Source of the DNA: Leptospira langatensis
Lineage (GTDB): Bacteria > Spirochaetota > Leptospiria > Leptospirales > Leptospiraceae
Direction: 5' to 3'
Assembly: GCF_004770615.1 (NCBI RefSeq)
Contig: NZ_RQER01000004.1
Coordinates: 62,001 to 126,000, forward strand
Length of the DNA: 64,000 nucleotides
Both the position numbers and the translations under genes were made by a program. Every line of letters starts with the position of its first letter. Within the stretch, counting starts at the first letter, position 1. The notes below the pieces were generated by a model. The model saw nothing but the letters and a program-made list of their open reading frames with translations. It had not been told where the DNA came from and did no database searches. Of the stretch, positions 54,207 through 63,728 are shown one piece after another.

Positions 54207-55278
54207 ACGCTCTCACACCTTCTAAAATGCTCTTTGCCAATTTTACCTGTTGGGTCTTGTCAGCCAAGAGATCCGATTCTTTGGAATGGGTAAGGTAACC
54301 CATTTCCACCAGAATGGCAGGCATTAAACTCCCCCGAAGCACGGAAAAGTCGGCCTTCTTCACTCCTCTCGACAATATCTTGGGACCGAGGTTTTTTTTC
54401 ATCTCGGATTCCACACTACGGGCGAGCAGGCGGCTCCTTCTTTGGATGAGAGAGGACATCATTCCTGCCTGGATCTTTCTATACGGAACCCCTCCCTTCT
54501 TGCCGGAGATCTTGTTTTCGAATAGGGAGATCTCTCTAGCTGCCTCCGTCGAGGGTGTTTGGGAAAGATAATAAACCTCGTAACCGTTTACATCGTCGGA
54601 GATGGAAGCATTACAATGTAAACTGACGAATAGGACGGAGCCTCCCTTTTGGAGTTCCGAGTTTGCGATCTCGGATCTTCTTTCCAGTTCTATGAAAGAA
54701 TCCCCTGCCCGAGTCAGGATCACACGAACTTCAGGATACACTTTGTTCAGGAATTTCTTCAGGAATTTTGCAACCTGCAAAGAGACCATCTTCTCTTGGA
54801 TCCCTTTCGGAGAAGAAGTTCCCGGATCCTTTCCTCCGTGTCCTGCATCCACTATGATCGCAGAAAGCCTGAGCCTCTCCGCCTTAGGTAGAAGATCGAA
54901 GACCAGTTCTCCATCCTTGAACTCGTAGCTTACATCTCCCGGCAATAATCTAACAAAGATCGCCTCGACCATATCAGGGGGAAGAAGAAAGTCCTTGTCC
55001 CTATAGATTACCGGTAAATTCGTTTTTTCTAAACTACCATTGATAGCATAAAAGGAAGCGCCTATTCGGAAACGGATCTCTCCTGTAGCATGAGAGATGG
55101 AGCCTACTAAAGTAGCAGACTCGAATTTTGGCTGGAGACCGGGAATGTGCTTTCGAATTTCTTCGAAAGGCACATATCCGTTCTTGCCTATCGTGGATAT
55201 TCTAGTCTCGGCAGAGAGAGAAATATTCCAGAAAAGGAATATTCCTAACCCCCAAAGAAGGATTTGATCTTTTTCCAA
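54187..55278 (-). CDS. amiC: N-acetylmuramoyl-L-alanine amidase
   Basis: A 363-residue secreted zinc amidase (Amidase_3) that cuts between MurNAc and the stem peptide during cell separation. An N-terminal signal peptide (ILLWGLGIFLFWNISLSA) is followed by a copper-amine-oxidase-N/AMIN-like region, then the catalytic domain: zinc His147 in IIVDAGHGGKDPG, Glu in ELERRSEIAN, His in FVSLHCNAS and Glu in AILVEMGYL. All are present. Its ATG lies inside the end of the helicase gene (34-base overlap), unusual but coupled. It is followed by the GerMN-like gene. The symbol is by family resemblance. Confidence 0.92.
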   Translation of the reverse strand: MEKDQILLWGLGIFLFWNISLSAETRISTIGKNGYVPFEEIRKHIPGLQPKFESATLVGSISHATGEIRFRIGASFYAINGSLEKTNLPVIYRDKDFLLPPDMVEAIFVRLLPGDVSYEFKDGELVFDLLPKAERLRLSAIIVDAGHGGKDPGTSSPKGIQEKMVSLQVAKFLKKFLNKVYPEVRVILTRAGDSFIELERRSEIANSELQKGGSVLFVSLHCNASISDDVNGYEVYYLSQTPSTEAAREISLFENKISGKKGGVPYRKIQAGMMSSLIQRRSRLLARSVESEMKKNLGPKILSRGVKKADFSVLRGSLMPAILVEMGYLTHSKESDLLADKTQQVKLAKSILEGVRAYELAKD

Positions 55279-56906
55279 ATGGATTCCTTCTTTTTACCTG
55301 GGCCCTTACGGGATTCGTTGATATCGAAAAGATTCCGTTTCTTTCTATCGTATTCTTTGTTTTGGTTCTGTCTTTTATCCGGACGATGATTGGATGCTTG
55401 AGCCCCGCTTCTTTGCTGATCTTGGCGTGGTTTTCCCTTCTTTTTGTTCTTGAAGTTCTTGTCCTTTCTGTCGCCCGAGCTCCCGAATACGTTATCTGCC
55501 TTTTGCAGGAATTCCTGAGCCTCTTGGATGGCTGCCTCCGGTCTTTGTTTCCCGCCGGATCTTTGCTTGCCTGGTCGAGAATCTCTGCCTTGGCCCTCTC
55601 TACGATTGTCTCTGGAGTCTCTATTCCAATTCTTCTCGCCTCTTCCTCCGTTTTGGCTGAAGTCTTTCCGAGGTTTCTTGGAATTCCAATCCCTGCCCTG
55701 GCCTCTGTTCCCATTCCTTTCCACAGGAGCGTTATCGAAAGCGTCTCCTCCGACAAAGACCTGGAATTCTCCGGAAGGAAAGATGAGAGTCTCTTCTTCC
55801 ACAGGGATCACATCTATTTTTTGTTTCAGATATTTTTCTATCTTTTCCAACTCTACGTAATCGGATTCGGAGCAGAAGCTGATGGATCTACCGACCCTTC
55901 CTGCTCTTGCAGTTCTGCCGATCCTATGCACATAGTTTTCCGTATCTTGAGGAAGATCGAAATTGAAAACTACTTCGATATTTTCTACGTCAATCCCACG
56001 GCTCGCCACATCCGTCGCCACCATGAACTTGAACTTGCCAGACTTAAAGTCTCGCATCAATCTAAGACGCTTCTTTTGGTCTAGATCGGAAGAGATCCCT
56101 GTGATCGGGATCCCGTATTTCCGGAGAGAATACACGATCTTAGGGATATTCGCTTTAAAATTTGTGAATATGATCCCTTGACCTTCCATCGCCTGGCCTA
56201 GGATGGAATTTACCATGTACGGCATCTTCTCCTCTCTACCCAAGTGAACCAGCTTCTGATCGATCCTTTCCGTGATCAGTTTATCCGGATTGATCTGTAT
56301 CTCCACAGGCTCGTTCATGAACCTGTAAGCAAGGCGCATAACTTCGACGGAAAGAGTCGCGGAGAATAGAAGGGTTTGCTTTCTATTCTTGCACTTATGA
56401 AGAAGCCAACGTATATCGTTGATGAACCCCATGTCCAACATGCGATCCGCTTCGTCCAGAATGAAGAACTCTACTTTGTCCAGATTGGCAGTGCCGCTTC
56501 TTGCCAAGTCGATCAAACGTCCGGGCGTAGCAACGATCAGACCGTTCAGTCCTTCCAAGTCCCTGTTCTGGGTCTTGTAATCCGTTCCTCCGATAATGGA
56601 AACTACTCTATAGTCGGTATGCTTTAAAAGCTTCTCCGCTTCTTCCGAGATCTGGATCACTAACTCTCTTGTAGGAGCAAGGATCAAAGTGCTGATGCCT
56701 TGGATGCCTTTGCTTAGGATCGTGTGAATAGTTGGAACTAGGAACGCAACTGTCTTTCCAGTACCGGTTTGCGCAAGACCGGTTACATCTTTTCCCTCTA
56801 TGCCAGGAGGGATTGCTTTTTCTTGTATTGGTGTGAGCTCAACAAAACCTGCTTCTTGGATTGCCTTTTGCAGGTTGGGCTCGAGATTTAATTCTTCGAA
56901 TTTCAT
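55245..56906 (-). CDS. DEAD-box RNA helicase
   Basis: A 553-residue ATP-dependent RNA helicase. Core motifs: Q-motif FVELTPIQEKAIP, Walker A AQTGTGKT, PTRELVIQI, Walker B DEADRML, SAT in LLFSATLS, and HRIGRTARAGR in the second RecA domain. After about residue 390 there is a long Arg/Gly/Asn/Lys-rich disordered tail (for example NGNRGQGRDWNSKKPRKD) typical of RNA-binding extensions of cold-shock helicases. It would remodel structured RNA or help ribosome assembly. The ATG overlaps the stop of the upstream methyltransferase (ATGA), and the amidase start lies inside its end. Confidence 0.95.
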   Translation of the reverse strand: MKFEELNLEPNLQKAIQEAGFVELTPIQEKAIPPGIEGKDVTGLAQTGTGKTVAFLVPTIHTILSKGIQGISTLILAPTRELVIQISEEAEKLLKHTDYRVVSIIGGTDYKTQNRDLEGLNGLIVATPGRLIDLARSGTANLDKVEFFILDEADRMLDMGFINDIRWLLHKCKNRKQTLLFSATLSVEVMRLAYRFMNEPVEIQINPDKLITERIDQKLVHLGREEKMPYMVNSILGQAMEGQGIIFTNFKANIPKIVYSLRKYGIPITGISSDLDQKKRLRLMRDFKSGKFKFMVATDVASRGIDVENIEVVFNFDLPQDTENYVHRIGRTARAGRVGRSISFCSESDYVELEKIEKYLKQKIDVIPVEEETLIFPSGEFQVFVGGDAFDNAPVERNGNRGQGRDWNSKKPRKDFSQNGGRGEKNWNRDSRDNRREGQGRDSRPGKQRSGGKQRPEAAIQEAQEFLQKADNVFGSSGDRKDKNFKNKKKGKPRQDQQRSGAQASNHRPDKRQNQNKEYDRKKRNLFDINESRKGPGKKKESIWKKIKSFFGG

Positions 56907-57703
56907 ATTTTTTTAATCGCGATTGAATGGAATGTGTCGGCGTAGCAGGAGAGATTTGCATAGCGGACGAAAAGTCGATGTGTCAGGAATTTTCCCTTCC
57001 ATCCCCTGTCTCTATTAGGGTGGTAGGACATAGGTTTCCTATATACCGTGACGAGACCGTACATTTTCAACATTTTTTTAAGAGAATCAGGTGAGTAATC
57101 CCAAAAATGGTCCCTTGGATGAGTGCGAAACCATCCCTCAGGGTCCGTTTGAAAAGAAGGTCCGTTCAAAGAGGGAAGTCCTAAGAACAACATGCCTCCC
57201 GGTTTGATCATGGAGGTAAGTTTCTCCAAAACGACTTCCGCATTAGGAAAATGCTCTATTACAAAAAAAGCACAGACCGCATCGAAGGTCTCTTCGGGAA
57301 GGATGCTTTCATCTAAGAAGGATCCGGTGATCACATCCAGACCTAATTTCTCTCTGGCGTATGCTGCTTCCGTTTTAGAAAGCTCCAAGCCCTTTACCTT
57401 ATATCCTTTTTTCTCCGCCTCGGATAAGAAAAAACCAGCGGCACAACCCACTTCGAACAGTGTCTTGCCTTGGGGACTTTGAAAAGAACTCATCATCTCC
57501 AGACGACGTCTGGCAAGGTCCCTAAGTTGGACCTCGTCTTCGTAGTACGTCTTCTTGTATTGGTTCTTGTATTCTTCTTGGAAATACGAGTCTTCATATT
57601 TCCTTTCCTGGGCTAATCGATAGAAATGGACCCCCGTGCGACGACAGACCATATAGGCGTCGGGAAACTGAGGATGGGGTTCCAGTTCGAGTATAGAGGA
57701 CAT
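56903..57703 (-). CDS. class I SAM-dependent methyltransferase
   Basis: A 266-residue methyltransferase of the Methyltransf_23 (UbiE/3-demethylubiquinone-like) type. Motif I is LFEVGCAAGFFLSEAEKKGY, followed by KGLELSKTEAAYAREKLGLD, the post-motif TFDAVCAFFVIEHFPNAE and KPGGMLFLGLPS. A short N-terminal segment has a single Cys (MVCRRTG) but no full zinc finger. It shares a 4-base stop/start overlap with the helicase gene. The substrate is unknown; cell-surface glycans, quinones or RNA are possible. Confidence 0.88.
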   Translation of the reverse strand: MSSILELEPHPQFPDAYMVCRRTGVHFYRLAQERKYEDSYFQEEYKNQYKKTYYEDEVQLRDLARRRLEMMSSFQSPQGKTLFEVGCAAGFFLSEAEKKGYKVKGLELSKTEAAYAREKLGLDVITGSFLDESILPEETFDAVCAFFVIEHFPNAEVVLEKLTSMIKPGGMLFLGLPSLNGPSFQTDPEGWFRTHPRDHFWDYSPDSLKKMLKMYGLVTVYRKPMSYHPNRDRGWKGKFLTHRLFVRYANLSCYADTFHSIAIKKI

Positions 57704-57861
57704 GCTTGCCTAACTGAAGCTTGTCATAGACTCATCCTTACGTAAAGGAAAATCCCCCTCTCTAAAAGAAATACACAGGGAAAAGAATCCTCCGAATCTG
57801 CTTGAAAAAACCCTTACCAATCCAGGAATAGAAGAGAAAGAAGAATAGGAACACCTGCCGA

Positions 57862-58317
57862 ATGAGCATATTGGAAAAAATCAAATCCCTTGGGTTGGAG
57901 CTCCCGCCCACTCCTAAGGCAATCGCCGCATATATACCCGCTTCCCGATCCGGAAATCTCGTATTTACCTCGGGCCAACTGCCTATGAAAGATGGAAAGC
58001 TAATGCTCACAGGGACCCTTGGAGCAGGACTCGGGGTAGAGGACGTAAAGGCCGCTGCGGAACAAGCCGCACTGAACGGACTGGCCGCCATCAGCGGAGT
58101 GATCGGAGACTTGGATCAGATCAAGTCCATAGTCAAGATAGGGGTCTTCGTGGCTTCTTCTCCCGACTTTACGGAACAACATCTAGTCGCAAACCATGCC
58201 TCGAATCTATTACTCAGTATTTTCGGAGAGGCAGGACGTCATGCGCGCTTTGCAGTCGGAAATTCCTCCTTACCTTTAGGAGCTCCTGTAGAAGTGGAGA
58301 TGACGGTTTCCTTATAA
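57862..58317 (+). CDS. RidA/YjgF family protein
   Basis: A 151-residue protein of the RidA (YjgF/YER057c) family, which hydrolyses reactive enamine/imine intermediates or has related roles. Conserved landmarks are LVFTSGQLPMKDGKLMLTG, KAAAEQAALNGLAAI, GVFVASSPDFTEQHLVAN and RFAVGNSSLPLGAPVEVE. The usual Arg105 of archetypal RidA (within PARSxVEV) is not in that context, so it may belong to a subgroup with a different activity. The stop overlaps the next ATG (TAATG). Confidence 0.88.
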   Translation: MSILEKIKSLGLELPPTPKAIAAYIPASRSGNLVFTSGQLPMKDGKLMLTGTLGAGLGVEDVKAAAEQAALNGLAAISGVIGDLDQIKSIVKIGVFVASSPDFTEQHLVANHASNLLLSIFGEAGRHARFAVGNSSLPLGAPVEVEMTVSL

Positions 58318-58889
58318 TGATACGTTCCTTGTTGAGAGATCTAAGCCTTGCTGTTCCGGCCTTTCCTATCGTATTGAATGGCTGGAGCAAATTCCTCTCC
58401 CAGCTCCTCGGGAGATTCATAGAATTCTATTCCGAGAAAAGCGCTAAGGAAAAATTACTCTTCGTATTAGCATTATTGCAATTGCTATTTAGCTTAAGTA
58501 GTTGGATCAATTACTCCATCGATCTGGGAGTAGGATCTTCTTCGGATTTGACCTCTAGGATAGGGAACTTACTTGGCTTAGTGCCGGAGAGCAACGGAAA
58601 AGAAGAAGTGAATGTAAAAGTTGCCGCAAACATCTTCTTTATCCTCCCATGTTTCTTAACTTTTTTCTTTGGAGGATTTTGGACAAGTCCTTGGGTCAGC
58701 AAAACCATTCTAGCTCTCCAAGCTTTTAGCGGACTCTTATTATTATTGGGGATCTTATTTCCAGGCTTCTTCTTCGTAAGCTTCTTAAAAGAAGAAGATT
58801 ACGTATACAATCTGAATTTCTTCGCTTTCTGCATCGCCTGGGCGCTTACCACACTGGTCTCTTTGGGTTCTGGGAATTCCAAAAACTAA
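58317..58889 (+). CDS. hypothetical membrane protein
   Basis: A 190-residue protein with four hydrophobic segments after an amphipathic N-terminus: LLFVLALLQLLFSLSSWI, IFFILPCFLTFFFGGFW, ALQAFSGLLLLLGILFPGFF and FFAFCIAWALTTLVSL. No family recognised. It is coupled to ridA upstream and 21 bases ahead of modB, so it is probably in one transcript with the molybdate transporter; a role in that transport is not supported otherwise. Confidence 0.6.
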   Translation: MIRSLLRDLSLAVPAFPIVLNGWSKFLSQLLGRFIEFYSEKSAKEKLLFVLALLQLLFSLSSWINYSIDLGVGSSSDLTSRIGNLLGLVPESNGKEEVNVKVAANIFFILPCFLTFFFGGFWTSPWVSKTILALQAFSGLLLLLGILFPGFFFVSFLKEEDYVYNLNFFAFCIAWALTTLVSLGSGNSKN

Positions 58890-58910
58890 GAGACGGCATT
58901 CATTAGAAAA

Positions 58911-59591
58911 ATGGGATCTTTCAGCTGGGACTCCGTCCGATCTCCTCTGATCCTTACCTTACAAGTTACCTTGGTATCTACGGTCTTTGCGACTTTAGTA
59001 GGGATCCTATTCGCCTACCAAATGTCCAGAGCTCGCTTTATCGGGAAGGCTCTCTTGGACGCAGTGTTCACCTTGCCCATGGTACTCCCTCCCACAGTTT
59101 TAGGATATTATCTCTTAGTACTATTCGGAAAGAAAGGGATCCTGGGGTCCTTTCTATTGGAGCATTTCCATTATTCTATATTATTTAATCTGCATGGAGC
59201 AATCCTCGCTTCAGCAATCGTTTCCTTTCCCCTGGTTTATAGATCCGCAAAGGCCAGCTTCGAAGACTTGGACCCGGAATACGAAGAGGCCTCTTATACC
59301 TTAGGAAAATCCAAGTGGGCCACTTTCTTACTCGTGATCCTACCTCTTTCTTGGAGAGGGATCTTAGCAGGCTCGATGATGGCATACGCAAGAGGCATGG
59401 GGGAATTCGGGGCCACTCTTATGGTCGCAGGGAATATCCCGGAAAGGACTCAGACAATCGCATTAGCGATCTACGATTCGGTTCAGGCAGGAAACGATAC
59501 TTTTTCCCTTTTGTTAGTAATTGTTGCTTCTATTACTTGCATCTTAGTATTAACCTTGGCAGGAACTCTACTAAAAAAACCTCACTGGTAA
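58911..59591 (+). CDS. modB: molybdate ABC transporter permease ModB
   Basis: A 226-residue inner-membrane permease with five to six hydrophobic segments. The ABC permease coupling (EAA) loop reads EEASYTLGKSKWATFLLVIL and then the conserved MAYARGMGEFGATLMVAGNI characteristic of ModB/CysT-type permeases. It begins the modBAC set, in the order permease, binding protein, ATPase. Substrate is molybdate or tungstate on family grounds. Confidence 0.93.
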   Translation: MGSFSWDSVRSPLILTLQVTLVSTVFATLVGILFAYQMSRARFIGKALLDAVFTLPMVLPPTVLGYYLLVLFGKKGILGSFLLEHFHYSILFNLHGAILASAIVSFPLVYRSAKASFEDLDPEYEEASYTLGKSKWATFLLVILPLSWRGILAGSMMAYARGMGEFGATLMVAGNIPERTQTIALAIYDSVQAGNDTFSLLLVIVASITCILVLTLAGTLLKKPHW

Positions 59592-59601
59592 AGGCAATCG
59601 A

Positions 59602-60366
59602 ATGAGGACAAAAAAACATTCATTAATTTTAATATTCTTCTTATTATTCAATGCTTCCGCATTCGCTCAAGAAAAGGAAAAAGAGGTCTTAGTCTCTGCG
59701 GCGTCCAGTCTTACCGATGTATTAAAGGAGATCGGTACCGTTTTCCAAGAAAAGACAAAGATCAAACCTATCTTCAATTTCGGTTCCTCCGGAAGTCTGT
59801 ACCAACAGATCGAAAAGGGAGCACCCGTGGATCTATTCATCTCCGCAGACCAAGAAACTGTGGATAAGGGGATCGCAAACGGGGTCCTGGAATCGAACAC
59901 CAAGACCGTTCTCTTAAAGAATACCCTGGTCTTGGTTCTCCCTAAAAGCAGTAAGGTTAGGATCGAGAAGATACAGGATCTGCAATCGGCCGAGATCAAA
60001 AGGATAGCGATCGGAAATCCAAGCTCCGTTCCCGCAGGCAGATATGCGGAAGAAGTCCTCTCAAAAGACGGATTGCAAAAGACTCTTAAGGATAAATTCA
60101 TTCCCGCAGAAAATGTACGCCAGGTACTGGACTATGTAGGAAGAGAAGAAGTGGATGCCGGCTTTGTTTATAAGACGGATGCTTTAATCGCAGAATCCAA
60201 AGTAAAAGTCGCTCTCGAACTTGGCGGCCATAAACCGATTCTCTATCCAGGGATCGTAGTAAGTGGGACAAAGAACTCCGCGGATGCAAAGGCCTTCTTA
60301 AATTTCTTACATAAGTCTCCCGAAGCAAAAGCATTATTTACAAAATATAAATTTACTCTTCCTTAA
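59602..60366 (+). CDS. modA: molybdate-binding periplasmic protein ModA
   Basis: A 254-residue substrate-binding protein. The signal peptide SLILIFFLLFNASAFA is followed by VSAASSLTDVLKEIG, the oxyanion-binding start typical of ModA, then FNFGSSGSLYQQIEKGAPVD and LFISADQETVDKG. The C-terminal half has YAEEVLSKDGL and VDAGFVYKTDAL, also canonical. It delivers molybdate to ModB/ModC. It begins 10 bases after modB, and its stop overlaps the modC start by one base. Confidence 0.94.
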   Translation: MRTKKHSLILIFFLLFNASAFAQEKEKEVLVSAASSLTDVLKEIGTVFQEKTKIKPIFNFGSSGSLYQQIEKGAPVDLFISADQETVDKGIANGVLESNTKTVLLKNTLVLVLPKSSKVRIEKIQDLQSAEIKRIAIGNPSSVPAGRYAEEVLSKDGLQKTLKDKFIPAENVRQVLDYVGREEVDAGFVYKTDALIAESKVKVALELGGHKPILYPGIVVSGTKNSADAKAFLNFLHKSPEAKALFTKYKFTLP

Positions 60367-61049
60367 TGTCTCTATCAGTAGATATTCGAAAGAAACTCGC
60401 GGACGGGAAAAGGGAATTTCGCCTAGACGTTCAATTCGAACTCGAAGGAAACTTTCAAGTATTGTACGGACCTTCCGGTGCGGGGAAGAGCCTTACACTC
60501 AAGGCAATCGCCGGACTTTTAAAGCCCGACTCAGGAAGCATCCGATTCCAAGGGAAAACCTACTTCGATTCCGAGTCGGATACGCATATCCCGCCCGAAA
60601 AAAGAAACCTAGGATATCTCTCTCAAAATTATGGGTTATTCCCCCATCTAACCGTTAGGAAAAATATAGAGTTCGGTTTAAAAGGATTATTTCAGATCGG
60701 GCTCGGCAAATCGGATACTGGATCCGTAGCGAAACTAATGGAACTATTCGAGATCCAAGAAGCGGCCAATAGTTATCCTAGATTCCTATCCGGGGGACAA
60801 AAACAAAGAGTGGCTTTAGCGAGGGCCCTGGCCAGAAATCCGGAAATCTTACTTTTAGATGAGCCGTTTGCGGCCTTAAATCCCGACCTAAGGCAGAAAA
60901 TGAGAGAAGAGCTAAAGAATCTCAGAGATAGGATACAGATCCCTATTCTTCTCATTTCTCATGATAAGATCGACTCCGATTTTTTTGGGGTTTCTCCACT
61001 TTATATGGAACACGGCAAGATCGCCTACGGACCAGTAGGAGAAAATTAA
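60366..61049 (+). CDS. modC: molybdate ABC transporter ATPase ModC
   Basis: A 227-residue ATPase that drives ModB. Walker A is GPSGAGKSLTLKAIAG, the Q-loop is LSQNYGLFP, the signature FLSGGQKQRVALARALARNP, Walker B ILLLDEPFAAL and the switch ILLISHD. It ends shortly after the nucleotide-binding domain and lacks the C-terminal molybdate-binding (TOBE/MOP) domain of larger ModC proteins, so feedback control by molybdate would have to occur elsewhere. Confidence 0.94.
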   Translation: MSLSVDIRKKLADGKREFRLDVQFELEGNFQVLYGPSGAGKSLTLKAIAGLLKPDSGSIRFQGKTYFDSESDTHIPPEKRNLGYLSQNYGLFPHLTVRKNIEFGLKGLFQIGLGKSDTGSVAKLMELFEIQEAANSYPRFLSGGQKQRVALARALARNPEILLLDEPFAALNPDLRQKMREELKNLRDRIQIPILLISHDKIDSDFFGVSPLYMEHGKIAYGPVGEN

Positions 61050-61081
61050 GTTTTTTTAATATACTTCGAAAAGGAAGAAGC

Positions 61082-61414
61082 TTAGTAATCGAAAATTCCC
61101 AGATCCATCTTCGCTTCTTCCGAAGCCATGGACCGAGGATCCCATTTCGGCGTCCAGACCACTTCCACCTCTACAGAATTGATCCCTTCTACCCGGAGTG
61201 CATTGTCCTGGATCTCTTGCTTCATCTGAGGTCCGGCTGGACAGGCCATGGAAGTATAGGTCATGTCGATCTTGGCCTTGTCCCCCTCTACCTGGATACG
61301 ATAGATAAGTCCCAACTCCGCAACGGAGATCCCGATCTCAGGATCTTCTACCCTATGGATCTCCGCATAGATCCTTTTTTCTATCTCTTGAGTTGGTAGC
61401 TCTAATAATTGCAT
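61082..61414 (-). CDS. DUF59/MIP18-family Fe-S assembly factor
   Basis: A 110-residue protein of the PaaD/SufT/MIP18 (DUF59) family that helps assemble or insert Fe-S clusters. The family core is [20 protein letters not shown], then [19 protein letters not shown] with the conserved Cys, and [18 protein letters not shown] near the C-terminus. Length is typical. It converges on the modC gene and may be linked with the sufSU genes 2 kb away in function, not in operon. Confidence 0.9.
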   Translation of the reverse strand: MQLLELPTQEIEKRIYAEIHRVEDPEIGISVAELGLIYRIQVEGDKAKIDMTYTSMACPAGPQMKQEIQDNALRVEGINSVEVEVVWTPKWDPRSMASEEAKMDLGIFDY

Positions 61415-61484
61415 GTCTAGTAATTAGTCTATTCTCGTTGAGAATTTGTGTAAAGAATTTTATAGAAGAGAGAGGCTCGGACCC

Positions 61485-62660
61485 TCAACTTAAGAATGTG
61501 GAGAAGATCCCGACCAGAACGATGATCCAACTGGGCACCTGAAAGAAGAAGCTAAGAACGAATAGGACTAGGACTATCATCGAGTCCAATCCGGAACGGA
61601 TCGTAGAAACGAGCACTGGATCGTATAAGGCAGCCAGTAAGATCCCGAGGACAGCGGGTTGGATCGTGGTCAATGCGGCCTCAACCCTAGGATGCATTCG
61701 GATCCTTTGCCAGAATGGAAAGACCCCGAATACCAAAAGAAAAGATGGAAGAAAAATAGAGATCGTTGCAAGGATCGCTCCTTTTCCGCCTTGTATCATT
61801 CCGCCTAAGAAAGTAGCGAACGTGAACATGGGTCCGGGAACGGCCTGCGCCGCACCATAGCCGACTAGAAAAACCTCGGAGGAAAGTATTCCTTTCTGTA
61901 CTGTTTCACCTTCTAATAACGGAAGCACAACATGACCGCCACCGAAAACCAAGGCTCCCGACCTATAAAACCCGTCTGCAAGTTGCAACAAGGGATCCTT
62001 ATATAAGAAATCCATAAAGGGAAGAAGAATCAGTAGAAAGAAGAACGTAAGCAAACAGACGAGAGCTTTCTGAGTTGGTATAAATCCCAAGGAAGAGGAC
62101 GATTGTCCGGCCCCAAGATCTTTGGGATCTATCTTGCGTTCCATAAAAAAGAAACCCAGAAAAGCGGACACAAGGATGACCAAGATCTGAGAGTAAACAT
62201 TCCGAAAAAAAACGGAAACAAAGGCCGCAGCAAGACAAAGCACGATCCCTTTAAGATCCTTCACGGAATTTCCCCACATGGAGCATACCGCCTGAGCGAT
62301 CACTGCGCAAGCGACCAATTTCAATCCGTGCACCCACTTTAGATCCGGAATTGCATTCGATTTTACTAATATTGCAAAAACGAATAACAAAAGAGCGGAA
62401 GGAAGAGTGAATCCGATCCAAGCCAGGATCCCTCCCTTCCACCCGGCTCGGATGGTTCCGATACTGATACCCATCTGGCTACTTGCCGGCCCGGGAAGCA
62501 TCTGACATACTGCGAGAAGTTCGTTGAACAGATCCTCTTTGATCCAGAGTTTCTTTTTAACGAACTCAGTGTGAAAGTAAGCGATATGAGCGATCGGTCC
62601 ACCGAATGAGATCATTCCTAACTTTAAGAATGTTAGAAATACTTCCCAACTTCCGTGCAT
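61485..62660 (-). CDS. chrA: chromate efflux transporter ChrA
   Basis: A 391-residue member of the CHR family with two homologous halves, about ten membrane segments in all. The first half has FLKLGMISFGGPIAHIAYFH and LLAVCQMLPGPASSQMGISI; the second half repeats the theme with GALVFGGGHVVLPLLEGETV and FLVGYGAAQAVPGPMFTFAT. These are the GGP and PGP signature motifs. It would export chromate, though many family members have unknown anion substrates. The DoxX gene lies 34 bases upstream on the same strand. Confidence 0.93.
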   Translation of the reverse strand: MHGSWEVFLTFLKLGMISFGGPIAHIAYFHTEFVKKKLWIKEDLFNELLAVCQMLPGPASSQMGISIGTIRAGWKGGILAWIGFTLPSALLLFVFAILVKSNAIPDLKWVHGLKLVACAVIAQAVCSMWGNSVKDLKGIVLCLAAAFVSVFFRNVYSQILVILVSAFLGFFFMERKIDPKDLGAGQSSSSLGFIPTQKALVCLLTFFFLLILLPFMDFLYKDPLLQLADGFYRSGALVFGGGHVVLPLLEGETVQKGILSSEVFLVGYGAAQAVPGPMFTFATFLGGMIQGGKGAILATISIFLPSFLLVFGVFPFWQRIRMHPRVEAALTTIQPAVLGILLAALYDPVLVSTIRSGLDSMIVLVLFVLSFFFQVPSWIIVLVGIFSTFLS

Positions 62661-62693
62661 GAGAGGATCGATCTATAAACCTTAATTACTCTT

Positions 62694-63098
62694 TTATTTC
62701 TGCCAAGGGAATAGGGAACGCAACTTAGGATTTCTGAGATACAATCCTGCCCAAAGTATGATCCCCATGTACACTGGAAAAAGGATATGACTCCCCCAAG
62801 GATTCAGCACTCGCACATGAGTGGCGACCGCTCCGCCTAGATATCCGGTTAACAAGATCCCGCCTAGGATCGCAGTTCTCGGAAACGCATAGAGAAGAGT
62901 GGATACGATCAATGCGGTCCCAATCCCGGGCATGGTCGACATAGGGTATCCCAGTTTTTCCGAATCGGCTAAAGCCTCTTTCGGCATTTTATCCAGAAAG
63001 AATTTCATGACACCGTCTAAGAGCAAAAAGGCGACAATCAGTCCACTGAAGATCCGGCCCGTCCACAATTGTCCTTTTGAAACGTTTTCAGATTCCAT
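62694..63098 (-). CDS. DoxX-family membrane protein
   Basis: A 134-residue small membrane protein with four hydrophobic segments. LWTGRIFSGLIVAFLLLDGV, the turn MKFFLDKMPKEAL, GIGTALIVSTLLYAFPRTAI and LGGILLTGYLGGAVATHVRV fit DoxX-like (DoxX_2) proteins. The frame opens at a TTG (63119), but ATG 63098 has GGAGG before it and begins with the polar N-terminus. It is just upstream of chrA and may be co-transcribed. DoxX proteins are linked to redox or stress functions, but the role here is unknown. Confidence 0.85.
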   Translation of the reverse strand: MESENVSKGQLWTGRIFSGLIVAFLLLDGVMKFFLDKMPKEALADSEKLGYPMSTMPGIGTALIVSTLLYAFPRTAILGGILLTGYLGGAVATHVRVLNPWGSHILFPVYMGIILWAGLYLRNPKLRSLFPWQK

Positions 63099-63296
63099 AA
63101 AAGAATTCCTCCAATACAAAGCAATGGGTCGCCATTTTGCAGTTTTTCAGGAACGGTTCAAGCAATTTTAATATAGATCCTCACCCTTCTATCGGGATCC
63201 AGATCTCTATTTCTCCCAATCCGGTTTGAGGATTGAATTCCTTTCCGGGAATTATTTGATCCAATCACAATCGGAACATAAAGAAAACAAGAGCGA

Positions 63297-63728
63297 TCAA
63301 TGATTTTTCTTCAGGATCTTTTCCAGAGTATTCCAGGCCAGAGTGGCGCATTTAATACGGGCCGGGATCTTCTTCACAGCCTCTAAGGATTCCAGGTCTT
63401 CGTATTCTTCCGCAAAATTTGGTTCTTTATCTTCCAAAAGCATTTCTTTGAATTCGTGCAAAAGCGATTTGGCTTCGTCCAAAGTCTTTCCGTAAAGACT
63501 GTCGGTGAGCATGGATGCGGAAGCTTGCGAGATGGAGCAACCTTTTCCTAAAAAACTGATCTTGGAGATGGTATTTCCATCCAATTCCAAAAAAAGCTCT
63601 ACCTCGTCTCCGCAAAGAGGATTCACTCCTTCTTCATGAAGATGGGCATGTTCCAGCCTTCCGTGATGCCGGGGATTTTGATAATGATCTAAAAGAACTT
63701 CCTGGTATAGACTATCGCTTAAGGACAC
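63297..63728 (-). CDS. sufU: Fe-S cluster scaffold SufU
   Basis: A 143-residue IscU-like protein of the SUF type. It has the three conserved cysteines in [22 protein letters not shown] and RIKCATLAW, with the Asp of CGD, and the insertion between the second and third Cys that distinguishes SufU from IscU. It acts as a zinc-dependent sulfur acceptor for SufS. It starts inside the end of sufS, overlapping by 17 bases, so both are translated from the same message. Confidence 0.93.
   Translation of the reverse strand: MSLSDSLYQEVLLDHYQNPRHHGRLEHAHLHEEGVNPLCGDEVELFLELDGNTISKISFLGKGCSISQASASMLTDSLYGKTLDEAKSLLHEFKEMLLEDKEPNFAEEYEDLESLEAVKKIPARIKCATLAWNTLEKILKKNH

Noticed and set aside
55362..56084. 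240-codon plus-strand open frame opposite the helicase gene
   Set aside because: It is antisense to the conserved helicase C-terminus, its residues are low-complexity Ser/Leu/Phe, and it has no ribosome site. It is a shadow of the Arg/Gly/Lys-rich tail.
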